From positions 1 through 64,000 of the forward strand of contig JBFWXB010000016.1 in assembly GCA_050187875.1 (NCBI GenBank): a stretch of DNA of 64,000 bases, given 5' to 3'. The notes below the pieces were generated by a model. That model was not told the origin of the DNA. It saw only the letters and a program-made list of their open reading frames with translations, and made no database searches. A program made the translations under genes and the position numbers. The DNA comes from JAFKKS01 sp050187875. GTDB lineage: Bacteria; Pseudomonadota; Alphaproteobacteria; Rhizobiales; Xanthobacteraceae. Positions 53,072 to 62,170 of the stretch are shown here, in pieces. Within the stretch, counting starts at the first letter, position 1. Each line of letters starts with the position of its first letter.

Positions 53072-53269
53072 TTAGGCGTAATCGCCGTTCTTCTTCTTCG
53101 CCTTGATGTAGGCTTCGACCTTATTGCGCATCGGCCCTGCTGCACGAATGGCGCCTGACGCTGCTTGCCCCGTGATCTTGAACTTCTTCGCGATGTAAGC
53201 GACTTCGTGCTTCTGCAGCGACACACGAATGCGGTCGCCCTTGCCTACGTTCTTCACGTTGTCGGCCAT
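53072..53269 (-). CDS. DUF3606 small protein
   Basis: A 65-residue basic protein from MADNVKNVGKGDRIRVSLQK, preceded by an excellent AAGGAGGAT ribosome-binding site. The pattern VGKGDRIRVSLQKHEVAYIA with a final KVEAYIKAKKKN is the DUF3606 family, whose role is unknown. It is common as a lone small gene in this order. It is downstream of glnS with a 152-bp gap and upstream of comEC. Confidence 0.85.
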   Translation of the reverse strand: MADNVKNVGKGDRIRVSLQKHEVAYIAKKFKITGQAASGAIRAAGPMRNKVEAYIKAKKKNGDYA

Positions 53270-53421
53270 GCTCGATCCTCCTTCGCATTGTTGGAGGCGC
53301 AACTATACCGCCACGGCCGCCTGGCGCCAGCCATGTGGGACAACTGCCAAGCATCCATGCAATCCCACGCAACGCCGGCTCCCTTGGCAAGGGAGAGGTC
53401 GACCTTTCGGTCTTGCGCTTA

Positions 53422-55104
53422 TTAGGCGCCGGCTCGCGCTTTCGCCCAGCTGTCGCGCAGGCCGACCGTGCGATTGAAGACGAGACGCTCCGGTGTCGAA
53501 TCCGTGTCGGCGCAGAAATAGCCCTGCCGCTCGAACTGCACGGGCTGCCCATCGTTGCGGCCGGAGAGCGCCATCTCGACGCGGCAATCGGAAAGGACCT
53601 CCATCGATTGCGGATTGATCGCTGCGGCGAAGTCGCTGATGTCGGGCTCCGGTTGAACGAACAGCGGATTGTAGAGCCGCACCTCGGCCGGAACGGAGCC
53701 CGGCGCCGACACCCAATGGAGCGTGCCCTTTACCTTGCGTCCATCCGGCGCGTCCCCACCGCGCGTCGCCGGATCGTAAGTGCAGCGCAACTCCACCACC
53801 TCGCCTGCGGCCCCCTTCACGACCTCGCGGCAGGTGATGAAGTAGCCGTAACGCAGCCGCACCTCACGGCCCGGCGCGAGACGGAAAAATTTCTTCGGCG
53901 GGTCTTCCATGAAGTCGTCGCGCTCGATGTAAAGTTCGCGCGCGAAGCGGATCGTTCGCGTGCCCGCTGCGGGATCGTCGGGGTGGTTCAAGGCCTGGAG
54001 CTCTTCCACCTGGCCTTCCGGATAATTCTCGATCACGACCTTGAGGGGCCGCAGCACCGCCATGCGGCGCGGCGCCGAGGCATTGAGGAAATCACGGATC
54101 GCCGCTTCGAGCATACCGACATCGACCATGCTGTTCGCCTTGGCGACGCCGATCTGGCGGATGAAATCGCGGATCGCGGCCGGCGGCACGCCGCGGCGGC
54201 GTAGCCCCGCGAGCGTCGGCATGCGCGGATCGTCCCAGCCCTTCACATATCCTTCACGCACCAACGCGGTGAGGACGCGCTTCGACAACACCGTATGCGT
54301 AAGATTGAGCCGCGCGAACTCGTACTGCCGCGGCCGCGACGGCACCGGCAAATGTTCAAGGCACCAGTCGTAGAGTGGACGGTGATCCTCGAATTCGAGC
54401 GTACAGAGCGAATGCGTCACGCCCTCGATCGCATCGGACTGGCCATGCGCGAAGTCATAGCTTGGATAGATACACCAGGCGTCGCCGGTACGCGGATGAT
54501 GCGCGTGCAAGATGCGATAGAGCACGGGGTCGCGCAGGTTGATGTTGCCCGACGCCATGTCGATCTTGGCGCGCAGCACGCGCGCGCCGTTCGGGAATTC
54601 GCCGGCGCGCATGCGGCGGAACAGGTCAAGATTCTCGGCGACGCTCCGGTCGCGGAAGGGGCTGTTTCTCCCCGGCTCCGTCAGCGTACCGCGGTTGGCG
54701 CGCATCTCCGCCGGCGACTGGTCGTCGACATAAGCGAAGCCCGCCTCGATGAGATGAATGGCCCAAGCGTAAAGCTGCTCGAAGTAGTCCGACGCATGGT
54801 GGAGATGCGTGCCCCAATCGAAGCCGAGCCAATGCACGTCGGCCTTGATGGCGTCGATATACTCCTGCTCCTCCTTGGTCGGATTGGTGTCGTCGAAGCG
54901 CAGGTTGCAGCGTCCGCCGAATTCTTGCGCAACGCCGAAATTGAGGCAGATCGATTTGGCGTGCCCGATATGCAGGTAGCCGTTCGGCTCCGGCGGAAAA
55001 CGAGTAATGACCCCGACATGACGCTTCGCATCCAGGTCCGCCTGGATAATGTCGCGGATAAAATCGCGCCCCGTCTCGCGAATCGTCGTCTCGTTGATTG
55101 CCAT
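53422..55104 (-). CDS. glnS: Glutaminyl-tRNA synthetase
   Basis: A 560-residue class Ib synthetase that charges tRNA-Gln directly. The HIGH motif is in FPPEPNGYLHIGHAKSICLN. The Gln-specific region follows with RFDDTNPTKEEQEYIDAIKA, and LSKR (VLSKRVLTALVREGYVKGWD) replaces KMSKS. The two C-terminal beta-barrel anticodon domains are complete. A GlnRS is not universal in alphaproteobacteria, many of which use GatCAB amidation. gltX lies just beyond the next small gene, so both Glu- and Gln-type enzymes are side by side. Confidence 0.95.
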   Translation of the reverse strand: MAINETTIRETGRDFIRDIIQADLDAKRHVGVITRFPPEPNGYLHIGHAKSICLNFGVAQEFGGRCNLRFDDTNPTKEEQEYIDAIKADVHWLGFDWGTHLHHASDYFEQLYAWAIHLIEAGFAYVDDQSPAEMRANRGTLTEPGRNSPFRDRSVAENLDLFRRMRAGEFPNGARVLRAKIDMASGNINLRDPVLYRILHAHHPRTGDAWCIYPSYDFAHGQSDAIEGVTHSLCTLEFEDHRPLYDWCLEHLPVPSRPRQYEFARLNLTHTVLSKRVLTALVREGYVKGWDDPRMPTLAGLRRRGVPPAAIRDFIRQIGVAKANSMVDVGMLEAAIRDFLNASAPRRMAVLRPLKVVIENYPEGQVEELQALNHPDDPAAGTRTIRFARELYIERDDFMEDPPKKFFRLAPGREVRLRYGYFITCREVVKGAAGEVVELRCTYDPATRGGDAPDGRKVKGTLHWVSAPGSVPAEVRLYNPLFVQPEPDISDFAAAINPQSMEVLSDCRVEMALSGRNDGQPVQFERQGYFCADTDSTPERLVFNRTVGLRDSWAKARAGA

Positions 55105-55199
55105 TCACCGTCTGCCCTGGCTGCACCGCCGACCTGCGGCGCGCGGAAGGCGCTTTATGTGGCAAATTTTGCGGTGCGCCAAGATACCGGCGCGACGGC

Positions 55200-55604
55200 C
55201 TAGGCCATATGCTCGGCGACATAAAAGGCGACGCCGAAGGCCGCCATGCCGAAAGAGACTGCCATGATCGGCAGCAGAATTTGCACGGCGGCCTGCGAGC
55301 CCTTCAGCCGGCCGGTCCAGGTATCGAAGTCGCTCAGGAGCCAGGCGAGCAGCGAATGGCGCCGCGGCCTTTCCTTTGCAGGCCGATGATGCCTCCAGAC
55401 CTGGAGGCTGAGGACGGGAATGGCGACCGCGATCAGGAAGAAGAAGCTAACCACCACGAGTAAAAAGTCGTCATAACCGCTGGCGGAAAAGCCGGCCCAA
55501 GCTGCCAGAACTAGCCAGACCGTGAGGCCGACGATGGCCAAACCGACGGCAGGATGGATATCGAGCCGAACATGCCGGGATTCGCGGGTGGATTCATCGT
55601 CCAT
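55200..55604 (-). CDS. Small three-helix membrane protein, unknown function
   Basis: A 134-residue protein that begins with a charged stretch (MDDESTRESRHVRLDIHPAV). Three hydrophobic helices are visible: VGLAIVGLTVWLVLAAWAGF (about 20-39), FLLVVVSFFFLIAVAIPVLS (47-66) and VQILLPIMAVSFGMAAFGVA (106-125). A basic loop lies between helices 2 and 3 (WRHHRPAKERPRRH). I do not recognise the family with certainty. It is 95 bp upstream of glnS on the same strand and divergent from gltX. Confidence 0.8.
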   Translation of the reverse strand: MDDESTRESRHVRLDIHPAVGLAIVGLTVWLVLAAWAGFSASGYDDFLLVVVSFFFLIAVAIPVLSLQVWRHHRPAKERPRRHSLLAWLLSDFDTWTGRLKGSQAAVQILLPIMAVSFGMAAFGVAFYVAEHMA

Positions 55605-55837
55605 TGCCCTCTCCTTATTTGCAGAGTTGATAAAGAGGGACGGCCTATCGGTCGCCGTGTTCTAAACATGGGGTCTGCTACTGGTCGAGGCAACGCCCTT
55701 GCGGCCAAGTGACCGGGGGTATGAGCGCGCAAAATCGAAGGGCGGCCGCGTCTCGGCCGACGCCGTGCTGTGACACCGCCCGCGTGGCTGTGCTAGAGGG
55801 CCGTCTTCGTACCGACACCCAAGGCATTTCCCCCGAC

Positions 55838-57259
55838 ATGACCGAGCCGATCGTCACCCGCTTCGCGCCCTCTCCGACCGGTTATCTACATATCGGCGGC
55901 GCGCGGACGGCCCTCTTCAACTGGCTCTATTCCCGCGGGCGCGGCGGCAAGATGCTGCTGCGCATCGAGGACACCGATCGCGAGCGCTCCACCGAGGCGG
56001 CAATCGCGGCGATCCTCGACGGCCTCTCCTGGCTCGGCATCGATTGGGACGGCGAACCCGTGCACCAATATGCGCGTGCCGCCCGCCATCGCGAGGTTGC
56101 CGAACAGCTTCTTGCGGCCGGCAAGGCCTATCGCTGCTACGCTTCGCCGCAAGAACTCGAAGAGATGCGCGAGACGGCGCGCCGCGAGGGCCGCGCCAAG
56201 CTCTATGACGGGCGCTGGCGTGATCGCGATCCATCCGAAGCCCCACTCGGGATCAAGCCGGTCATCCGCTTGAAGGCGCCGCTCACCGGTGAGACTGTGG
56301 TCGAGGATCAGGTGCAAGGCCGTGTCGCCTGGCAGAACGAGAACCTCGACGACTTCGTTCTGCTGCGCTCGGACGGCGGCCCGACCTATATGCTCGCCGT
56401 CGTCGTCGACGATTACGACATGGGCGTCACCCACATCATCCGCGGCGACGATCATCTCACCAATGCCGCGCGCCAGACGCAGATCTATCAGGCGCTGGGA
56501 TGGCGGGTGCCGGTGATGGCGCATATCCCGCTGATCCATGGGCCCGACGGCTCGAAGCTCTCGAAGCGCCATGGCGCGCTCGGCGTCGACGCGTACCGTG
56601 CCATGGGCTATCTGCCGGCAGCGCTCCGTAATTATCTCGCGCGGCTGGGCTGGAGCCATGGCAACCAGGAGATATTCACGACCGAAGAGCTCATCCAGAA
56701 CTTCGATCTCGCCCAGGTCGGGCGCGGCGCAGCGCGCTTCGATTTCGCCAAGCTCGGCGCCCTCAATGGCCATTACATCCGACAGTCCTCATCCGAAGAG
56801 CTGTTGAAGGCGATCGACGATCTACTGCCGCATATTCCGGATGGAAAAGAAATCGCCGCCAAGCTCACGCCGGAGATGCGCGCAAAATTCCTCGCGGCGA
56901 TGCCGGGCCTCAAGGAACGCGCGAAGACCCTGCTCGAGCTTCTCGACGGCGCGGCGTTCCTCTTCGCTGCGCGGCCGATCGCACTCGACGAGAAGGCGCG
57001 GGCGCTGCTCTCGCCGGATGCGCGGAACGTACTCGCACGCCTTCGCGATGCGCTGTCGAACGTCACGCCATGGAGCGCCGAGAACATCGAGGGCGCGGTC
57101 CGCCGCTATGCCGAAAGCGCAGATATCAAGCTCGGCACGGCGGCGCAGCCTCTCCGTGCCGCTCTCACGGGACGTACGACCTCGCCGGGCATCTTCGAGG
57201 TCCTCGCGGTCCTGGGGAAGGACGAGGCGATCGCGCGCCTCAGCGACCAGGCGTCGTAA
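55838..57259 (+). CDS. gltX: Glutamyl-tRNA synthetase
   Basis: A 473-residue class I synthetase from MTEPIVTRFAPSPTGYLHIG; a longer frame to 55709 is not conserved. Motifs are FAPSPTGYLHIGGARTAL, RIEDTDRERSTEAAI, GSKLSKRHGALGVDAYR for ATP binding, and a helical anticodon domain. If the cell also has GatCAB, GltX could be non-discriminating, but with glnS beside it a discriminating form is likely. The 244-bp gap after it, before gltA, has no clear terminator. Confidence 0.96.
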   Translation: MTEPIVTRFAPSPTGYLHIGGARTALFNWLYSRGRGGKMLLRIEDTDRERSTEAAIAAILDGLSWLGIDWDGEPVHQYARAARHREVAEQLLAAGKAYRCYASPQELEEMRETARREGRAKLYDGRWRDRDPSEAPLGIKPVIRLKAPLTGETVVEDQVQGRVAWQNENLDDFVLLRSDGGPTYMLAVVVDDYDMGVTHIIRGDDHLTNAARQTQIYQALGWRVPVMAHIPLIHGPDGSKLSKRHGALGVDAYRAMGYLPAALRNYLARLGWSHGNQEIFTTEELIQNFDLAQVGRGAARFDFAKLGALNGHYIRQSSSEELLKAIDDLLPHIPDGKEIAAKLTPEMRAKFLAAMPGLKERAKTLLELLDGAAFLFAARPIALDEKARALLSPDARNVLARLRDALSNVTPWSAENIEGAVRRYAESADIKLGTAAQPLRAALTGRTTSPGIFEVLAVLGKDEAIARLSDQAS

Positions 57260-57503
57260 AGTAAAGGCCCGTACAGGGCCCGTGACTCGCTAACAACATT
57301 CTGTGATCGGGCCCCTTGCCAGACGGCCCGACGCACTCAAAATCCGCGATACAGACCGGCGTGGCGCGAACTTGCGGCCCCCTCCCGGATGGTCTACGGA
57401 AATCACCATCGGACCTCATCCGCTAGCGCTGGCCGGGCATGGGCGGAGTTGGCTGCCGAACCCATCGGCAGGCGTGTCCGCACATCAAATGCGAGAGGCT
57501 GAC

Positions 57504-58814
57504 ATGGACGCAAAGACGGGCAGCAACGTCAAAACCGGCACGCTCAGCGTCGGGGATAAGAAGTGGACGTTCCCCATCAGCCAAGGGACGGTCGGTCCTG
57601 AGGTTCTCGATATCGCGAAGCTCTACGCCGAATCCGGGATGTTCACTTACGACCCCGGATTCACGTCGACCGCGAGCTGCGAATCCAAGATCACGTACAT
57701 CGACGGCGACGAAGGCGTCCTCCTCTATCGCGGCTATCCGATCGAGCAGCTCGCCGAGCACGGCGACTTCCTGGAGACCTGCTATCTCCTGCTCTACGGC
57801 GAACTGCCGACGCCGGCGCAGAAGAAGGACTTCGTCGCGCGCGTGACCAATCACACCATGGTCCACGAGCAGATGATGCGCTTCTTCCAGGGCTTCCGCC
57901 GCGACGCGCATCCGATGGCGATCATGACAGCGTGTGTTGGCGCGCTCGCAGCATTCTATCACGACTCCACCGATATCTCCGATCCGCATCAACGCATGGT
58001 CGCGTCAATCCGCATGATCGCGAAGATGCCGACGCTCGCGGCGATGGCCTACAAATATTCGATCGGCCAACCGTTCATGTATCCGCAGAACAATCTCGAC
58101 TACGCGACGAACTTCCTGCGGATGTGCTTCGCCGTGCCGTGCGAGGAGTACAAGCCGAACCCGGTCCTTTCCCGCGCGATGGACCGCATCTTCATCCTGC
58201 ATGCCGACCACGAGCAGAACGCGTCGACTTCGACCGTGCGCTCGGCCGGCTCGTCGGGCGCCAATCCGTTCGCCTGCATCGCGGCGGGCATCGCCTGTCT
58301 CTGGGGCCCGGCGCATGGCGGCGCCAACGAAGCGGCTCTGAAGATGCTTGCGGAGATCGGCACCGTCGACCGCATTCCCGAATACATCAAGAAGGCGAAA
58401 GACAAGAACGATCCCTTCCGTCTCATGGGCTTCGGCCATCGGGTCTATAAGCACTACGACCCGCGTGCGAAGATCATGCAGAAGACCTGCCACGAGGTGC
58501 TCGAGGAGACGGGCCGTGGGGACGATCCGCTTCTCGACGTCGCCATGGAGCTCGAAAAGATCGCGCTGTCGGACAACTACTTTATCGAGAAGAAGCTCTA
58601 TCCAAATGTCGATTTCTATTCCGGCATCACGCTCAAGGCGATGGGCTTCCCGACCAGCATGTTCACCGTTCTGTTCGCGGTCGCGCGGACGGTCGGCTGG
58701 ATCGCGCAGTGGAAGGAAATGATTGAGGATCCAAGCCAGAAGATCAGCCGCCCACGGCAGCTCTATACCGGCATGACCCGTCGCGATTACGTGAAGGCCG
58801 ACAAGCGCAAATAG
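57504..58814 (+). CDS. gltA: Citrate synthase
   Basis: A 436-residue type II citrate synthase of the TCA cycle. The start at MDAKTGSNVKTG follows GAGAGGCTGAC; an upstream ATG at 57489 in the same frame is possible. Signatures are GDEGVLLYRGYPIEQLA, HADHEQNASTSTVR, LWGPAHGGANEAALKML and MGFGHRVYKHYDPRA with active-site histidines. The C-terminus is WKEMIEDPSQKISRPRQLYTG. The NADH-sensitive type is usual for this family. It is closed by a strong terminator. Confidence 0.97.
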   Translation: MDAKTGSNVKTGTLSVGDKKWTFPISQGTVGPEVLDIAKLYAESGMFTYDPGFTSTASCESKITYIDGDEGVLLYRGYPIEQLAEHGDFLETCYLLLYGELPTPAQKKDFVARVTNHTMVHEQMMRFFQGFRRDAHPMAIMTACVGALAAFYHDSTDISDPHQRMVASIRMIAKMPTLAAMAYKYSIGQPFMYPQNNLDYATNFLRMCFAVPCEEYKPNPVLSRAMDRIFILHADHEQNASTSTVRSAGSSGANPFACIAAGIACLWGPAHGGANEAALKMLAEIGTVDRIPEYIKKAKDKNDPFRLMGFGHRVYKHYDPRAKIMQKTCHEVLEETGRGDDPLLDVAMELEKIALSDNYFIEKKLYPNVDFYSGITLKAMGFPTSMFTVLFAVARTVGWIAQWKEMIEDPSQKISRPRQLYTGMTRRDYVKADKRK

Positions 58815-58837
58815 CGCTGCTCCTTTCTTGCCCCACG

Positions 58838-58877
58838 AAAAAAGCCGCGGTCGCAAGGACCGCGGCTTTTGTTTTTT
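58838..58877 (+). terminator. Rho-independent terminator after gltA
   Basis: GCCGCGGTC (58844-58852) pairs with GACCGCGGC (58858-58866) around loop GCAAG, with flanking A6 on the left and TTTTGTTTTTT on the right. It starts 24 bases after the gltA stop. It should also slow transcription from the opposite direction, because the A-run gives a T-run on the minus strand. Confidence 0.95.
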
Positions 58878-58905
58878 ACATTCGGCAACAGCTTCGTTGC
58901 CAGCG

Positions 58906-59100
58906 TTACGCCGCTTCGCGCGCGCTCTCGCGTTCCTCGACCCAGGCTTCGCGCGCGAAAAACTCATGTTCGGAGCCACACGCCGTGCAGCGGGTGCGTG
59001 CCATGAAAACCGGCATGCGACGGAATTCGCTGCTTTCAGCGACGAAGCCCGTTGATATGGCCCGTCCCGTTTGCGGACATCGGATCATAACCGTTCCCAT
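58906..59100 (-). CDS. Small zinc-ribbon-like protein
   Basis: A 64-residue protein from MGTVMIRCPQTGR, chosen because a near-ideal AGGAGGAG ribosome-binding site precedes this ATG; longer in-frame starts are not supported. Four cysteines or ligands form a zinc-ribbon pattern: Cys8 (RCPQTGRAISTGF) and the CxxCG pair in RTRCTACGSEHEFF. Only three cysteines are visible, so the fourth ligand may be His. The tail is charged. Related small proteins are frequent in Bradyrhizobium-type genomes but have no known role. It stands alone between the gltA terminator and lpxB. Confidence 0.8.
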   Translation of the reverse strand: MGTVMIRCPQTGRAISTGFVAESSEFRRMPVFMARTRCTACGSEHEFFAREAWVEERESAREAA

Positions 59101-59241
59101 TTCTTGTCTCCTCCTGCAGCGGTGCCCGCCTGTCCCTTTATTCACCATGGGTCTATGCCGATTGTGCGAAGAACATGCGACAGCGCAGAGATTCTTTCGT
59201 GGCTGCGCGCCGCAAATTCGGCGCAAGCCTTACCGTGCGCC

Positions 59242-60438
59242 CTATTTCTTGGGCCGCAGTTTGGAAGCGGCCGCAATCACCACGTCGGCGGCTTGCAAGT
59301 CTGGTGAAACGCTACCGATCTGCATGATCGCATCGAGCCGCGCGAACGCGTCGATTTGCCGTTGCCGTGCCGGCCCACCCCTCAGCAGCGGCGCAAGCGC
59401 GTCGGCCAGATTTCCTGCGGTGCAATTTTCCTGCAAAAATTCCGGCACGATGTTTTCGCCGAGGACGAGATTGGCGAGGATCACCGAAGGGACGCGGATC
59501 AGTCGCCGCAAGATCATCGCCTCGGCGCCGCTCAAGCGGTAGGCTGCAATCGTGGGCACGCCGGCAAGCGCAAGCTCGAGCGTGACGGTTCCCGACGCGG
59601 CGAGCGCCGTGTGGGCAATACGAAACGCCGCGCGCTTCTTGTCATGATCGACGACGATACGCGGCGCTGGACTCCAATTCGCGACGCCCGCCTTCACCTC
59701 CGCCAGCAGATGCGGCACTGTCGGCAGCACCAGTTCAAAAGGTCCAACGCGCTTCGCCAAGCGAGCGATCGTTTCGCCGAATATTCCGAGCAGATGACGG
59801 ATTTCGGAGCGGCGGCTGCCGGGCAGCACCAGCAGCACGGGCGGCGGCAAGGCGCGACGACGCACCTCTTCGCTATTCGGGCGGAGTTCTTCGATACGCG
59901 CGATCAGCGGATGCCCGACATAGGTGCAAGGCGGCCCGCCCAACCGCGCATGCACGTCCGGCTCGAAGGGCAGTAGCGCCAGCACATGGTCAATATAGGC
60001 GTGCATCGCGCGCGCCCGTCCGGGGCGCCACGCCCATACCGATGGCGACACGTAATCGACGATGGGGATGTCGGGCCGCGCCGCGCGAATGCGTTTGGCG
60101 ACGCGATGGGTGAAATCAGGGCTGTCGATAACGACGACGACGTCGGGGCGCGCCGCGATCGCGGCCGCCGCCGTTTCGCGGATGCGCCTGAGCACCGCAG
60201 GCAGCCGGCGCAGGACGGCGGTAAAGCCAAACAGTGCGATCTCACTCAATGGAAAGAGGCTTGTGAGGCCTTCGGCCGCCATCGCCTGCCCGCCGACGCC
60301 GGCGAATGCGACGCGTCCCTCAAGCCGAGTTTTGAGGGCCCGCATCAGTCCAGCACCCAAGTGATCGCCGGACTCCTCACCGACGACCAGAAACACATTG
60401 ATTGCCGGTCTCGCCTCTCCCGCCGGCAGGGGGATCAT
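59242..60438 (-). CDS. lpxB: Lipid-A-disaccharide synthase
   Basis: A 398-residue GT19 glycosyltransferase that joins UDP-2,3-diacylglucosamine and lipid X in lipid A synthesis. The motifs VFLVVGEESGDHLGAGLMRA, VVVIDSPDFTHRVAKRIRA, YVSPSVWAWRPGRARAM and LLVLPGSRRSEIRHL are family signatures. It ends the lpxD-fabZ-lpxA-lpxI-lpxB run, and its ATG overlaps the lpxI stop by four bases. Length is standard. Confidence 0.96.
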   Translation of the reverse strand: MIPLPAGEARPAINVFLVVGEESGDHLGAGLMRALKTRLEGRVAFAGVGGQAMAAEGLTSLFPLSEIALFGFTAVLRRLPAVLRRIRETAAAAIAARPDVVVVIDSPDFTHRVAKRIRAARPDIPIVDYVSPSVWAWRPGRARAMHAYIDHVLALLPFEPDVHARLGGPPCTYVGHPLIARIEELRPNSEEVRRRALPPPVLLVLPGSRRSEIRHLLGIFGETIARLAKRVGPFELVLPTVPHLLAEVKAGVANWSPAPRIVVDHDKKRAAFRIAHTALAASGTVTLELALAGVPTIAAYRLSGAEAMILRRLIRVPSVILANLVLGENIVPEFLQENCTAGNLADALAPLLRGGPARQRQIDAFARLDAIMQIGSVSPDLQAADVVIAAASKLRPKK

Positions 60439-61340
60439 GGGGGCGCCGCCGCTGCCGCGTTCATGGAAACGACGAAGAGGCCATCGCGGTCTGCGGCCGC
60501 CGTCATCGCGATCGGATCGACGGCAATGACGCCGCCAGCGCGCACGGCGACGCCGGCAAGGCCCGCGGCCCCCGTCATCTCGACAGTCGTCGGCCCGATC
60601 GAGGGAAGATCGTAGCGGCGGTCCTGCTGCGGCTTGGGGGCTTTGACAAGAACGCCGCGTCCGGCCGGAAGATTGATGCGGCCGTTCGCCCGCAATTGTG
60701 CGACGCGCGCGAGCATTTGATCGGTGCCTTCCGCCGCCTCGACCGCAAGCACCCGCCGCTCGAACACGACCACAGCCTGCCCCACGTCGAACGGACCGAT
60801 CGCATCGAGGAGAGCGAAACCGTAGGCGATGTCGTCCGCTTCCGCCGTCGTCGGTTGGCGCCGGCTCAAGACGCCCGCCGGCACGACGATATCAGGCGCG
60901 ATATCTTGCGCGGCGACGGCGCGAAAGCCTTGCTCCTCGAAAATCCGGCCGAGCCCCGAGAGCAGATGGTCGTCGCCGCCACGAAACAAGCGATAGATTC
61001 GCGGGAGGAGGCGTACCGTCTGCCAGTCGAGCCGCAGCGAGCGGATCGACGGCCGGACAATACCGCCGATGCACAGGATGTCGCGACATCCCGCTTGGCG
61101 CGCCAGACGCCAGACCCGGCCGAATTGGCCGAGATTCACCCAGGCATGCGGATAGCACTCGAGAGATGCGGACTCGGTCCAGCCGGCGAGCGCGATCAGG
61201 AACACGTCGCGGCCCTGGCGGCGCGCGGCGTCGGCGACGGCGAACGGCAGCGGCCCGCTACCACATATGATCGCCAATGGTTCTTGCGACCGATCAGCCG
61301 CATCGGCCTGGGACTGAACCGTTTCCGCGAATGCGGCCAT
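60435..61340 (-). CDS. lpxI: UDP-2,3-diacylglucosamine pyrophosphatase LpxI
   Basis: A 301-residue DUF1009 protein that makes lipid X in alphaproteobacteria in place of LpxH. It carries LAIICGSGPLPFAVADAAR, LGQFGRVWRLARQAG, LSGLGRIFEEQGFRA and the C-terminal GVLVKAPKPQQDRRYDLPSI with AGLAGVAVRAGGVI. The active-site Asp is expected in the last region (about residue 230). Placement between lpxA and lpxB, with a 5-bp gap and a 4-bp overlap, supports the assignment and implies that a separate lpxH is not needed. Confidence 0.94.
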   Translation of the reverse strand: MAAFAETVQSQADAADRSQEPLAIICGSGPLPFAVADAARRQGRDVFLIALAGWTESASLECYPHAWVNLGQFGRVWRLARQAGCRDILCIGGIVRPSIRSLRLDWQTVRLLPRIYRLFRGGDDHLLSGLGRIFEEQGFRAVAAQDIAPDIVVPAGVLSRRQPTTAEADDIAYGFALLDAIGPFDVGQAVVVFERRVLAVEAAEGTDQMLARVAQLRANGRINLPAGRGVLVKAPKPQQDRRYDLPSIGPTTVEMTGAAGLAGVAVRAGGVIAVDPIAMTAAADRDGLFVVSMNAAAAAPP

Positions 61341-61345
61341 CGGGG

Positions 61346-62161
61346 TCAGTGGCCCCCCTCGCCCCCCGCCTCGACGCTCACTGGCCGGCAGAGCGGGCGC
61401 TTTCCGCGGCCGCGAATGAACGCAAGGATACGGGCGACCGCTGGCTCCGCGCCGAACTCCTGCTCGGTCAGGCGCATCTGCGCTTCAAGTCCTTCGATGC
61501 CGAAGAACAATTGCCGGTAAGCGGTGCGGACAGAAGCAACGGCGGCGCGCGCGAAGTTGCGCCGCTTCATGCCGACGACATTGATGCCGACCATGCGCGC
61601 ATGGTCGCCGCTGGCGAGGCCGAAGGGAATAACATCACCGCGGACGCCGCTGACGCCGCCGATCATCGCATGGGCGCCGATGCGGGTACGCTGATGCACC
61701 GCGGAGAGGCCGCCGATGAAAACGTGGTCGCCGACCTCGCAATGGCCGCCCAGCGTCGCGCTGTTTGCGAACACGACATCGTCGCCGACGATGCAGTCAT
61801 GCGCCACATGGGCGTTCGCCATGTAGAAGCCGCGCGCGCCGACTTTCGTCACGCCGCCCCCGTCCACCGTGCCGATGTTCATCGTCACGCCTTCACGCAG
61901 GTCGCAGTCTTCGCCGATTTCGAGGCGCGTCGGCTCGCCCCGATAACCCGACGACTGCGGCGGACCACCAAGCGAGACGAAGGGATAAGCGACGGTGCGC
62001 GCGCCAATCACGGTGCGTCCGGCGACATGCACATTCGCAATCAGGCGAACGCCTGCGCCGATTTCGACATGCGGGCCGATCACGCAGAAGGGCCCGATCT
62101 CGGCGTCATCCGCGATCCGCGCGGCGGCGTCGACGTGAGCAAGAGGATGGATTCGCGACAT
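61346..62161 (-). CDS. lpxA: UDP-N-acetylglucosamine acyltransferase
   Basis: A 271-residue left-handed beta-helix enzyme that puts the first 3-hydroxyacyl chain on UDP-GlcNAc. The hexapeptide repeats run from IHPLAHVDAAARIADDAEIG to about residue 190. MANAHVAHDCIVGDDVVFANSA holds the catalytic His, followed by GLSAVHQRTRIGAHAMIGG. The C-terminal helical domain begins near RNFARAAVAS. It is in the operon between fabZ (9-bp gap) and lpxI (5-bp gap). Confidence 0.96.
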   Translation of the reverse strand: MSRIHPLAHVDAAARIADDAEIGPFCVIGPHVEIGAGVRLIANVHVAGRTVIGARTVAYPFVSLGGPPQSSGYRGEPTRLEIGEDCDLREGVTMNIGTVDGGGVTKVGARGFYMANAHVAHDCIVGDDVVFANSATLGGHCEVGDHVFIGGLSAVHQRTRIGAHAMIGGVSGVRGDVIPFGLASGDHARMVGINVVGMKRRNFARAAVASVRTAYRQLFFGIEGLEAQMRLTEQEFGAEPAVARILAFIRGRGKRPLCRPVSVEAGGEGGH

Positions 62162-62170
62162 ACGCTCTGA

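Noticed and set aside
52946..53158. A 70-codon plus-strand frame that begins right after the SOS box at 52931-52945
   Set aside because: It overlaps the well-supported DUF3606 gene on the other strand, has no ribosome-binding site and no recognisable sequence. The box is better explained by comEC.
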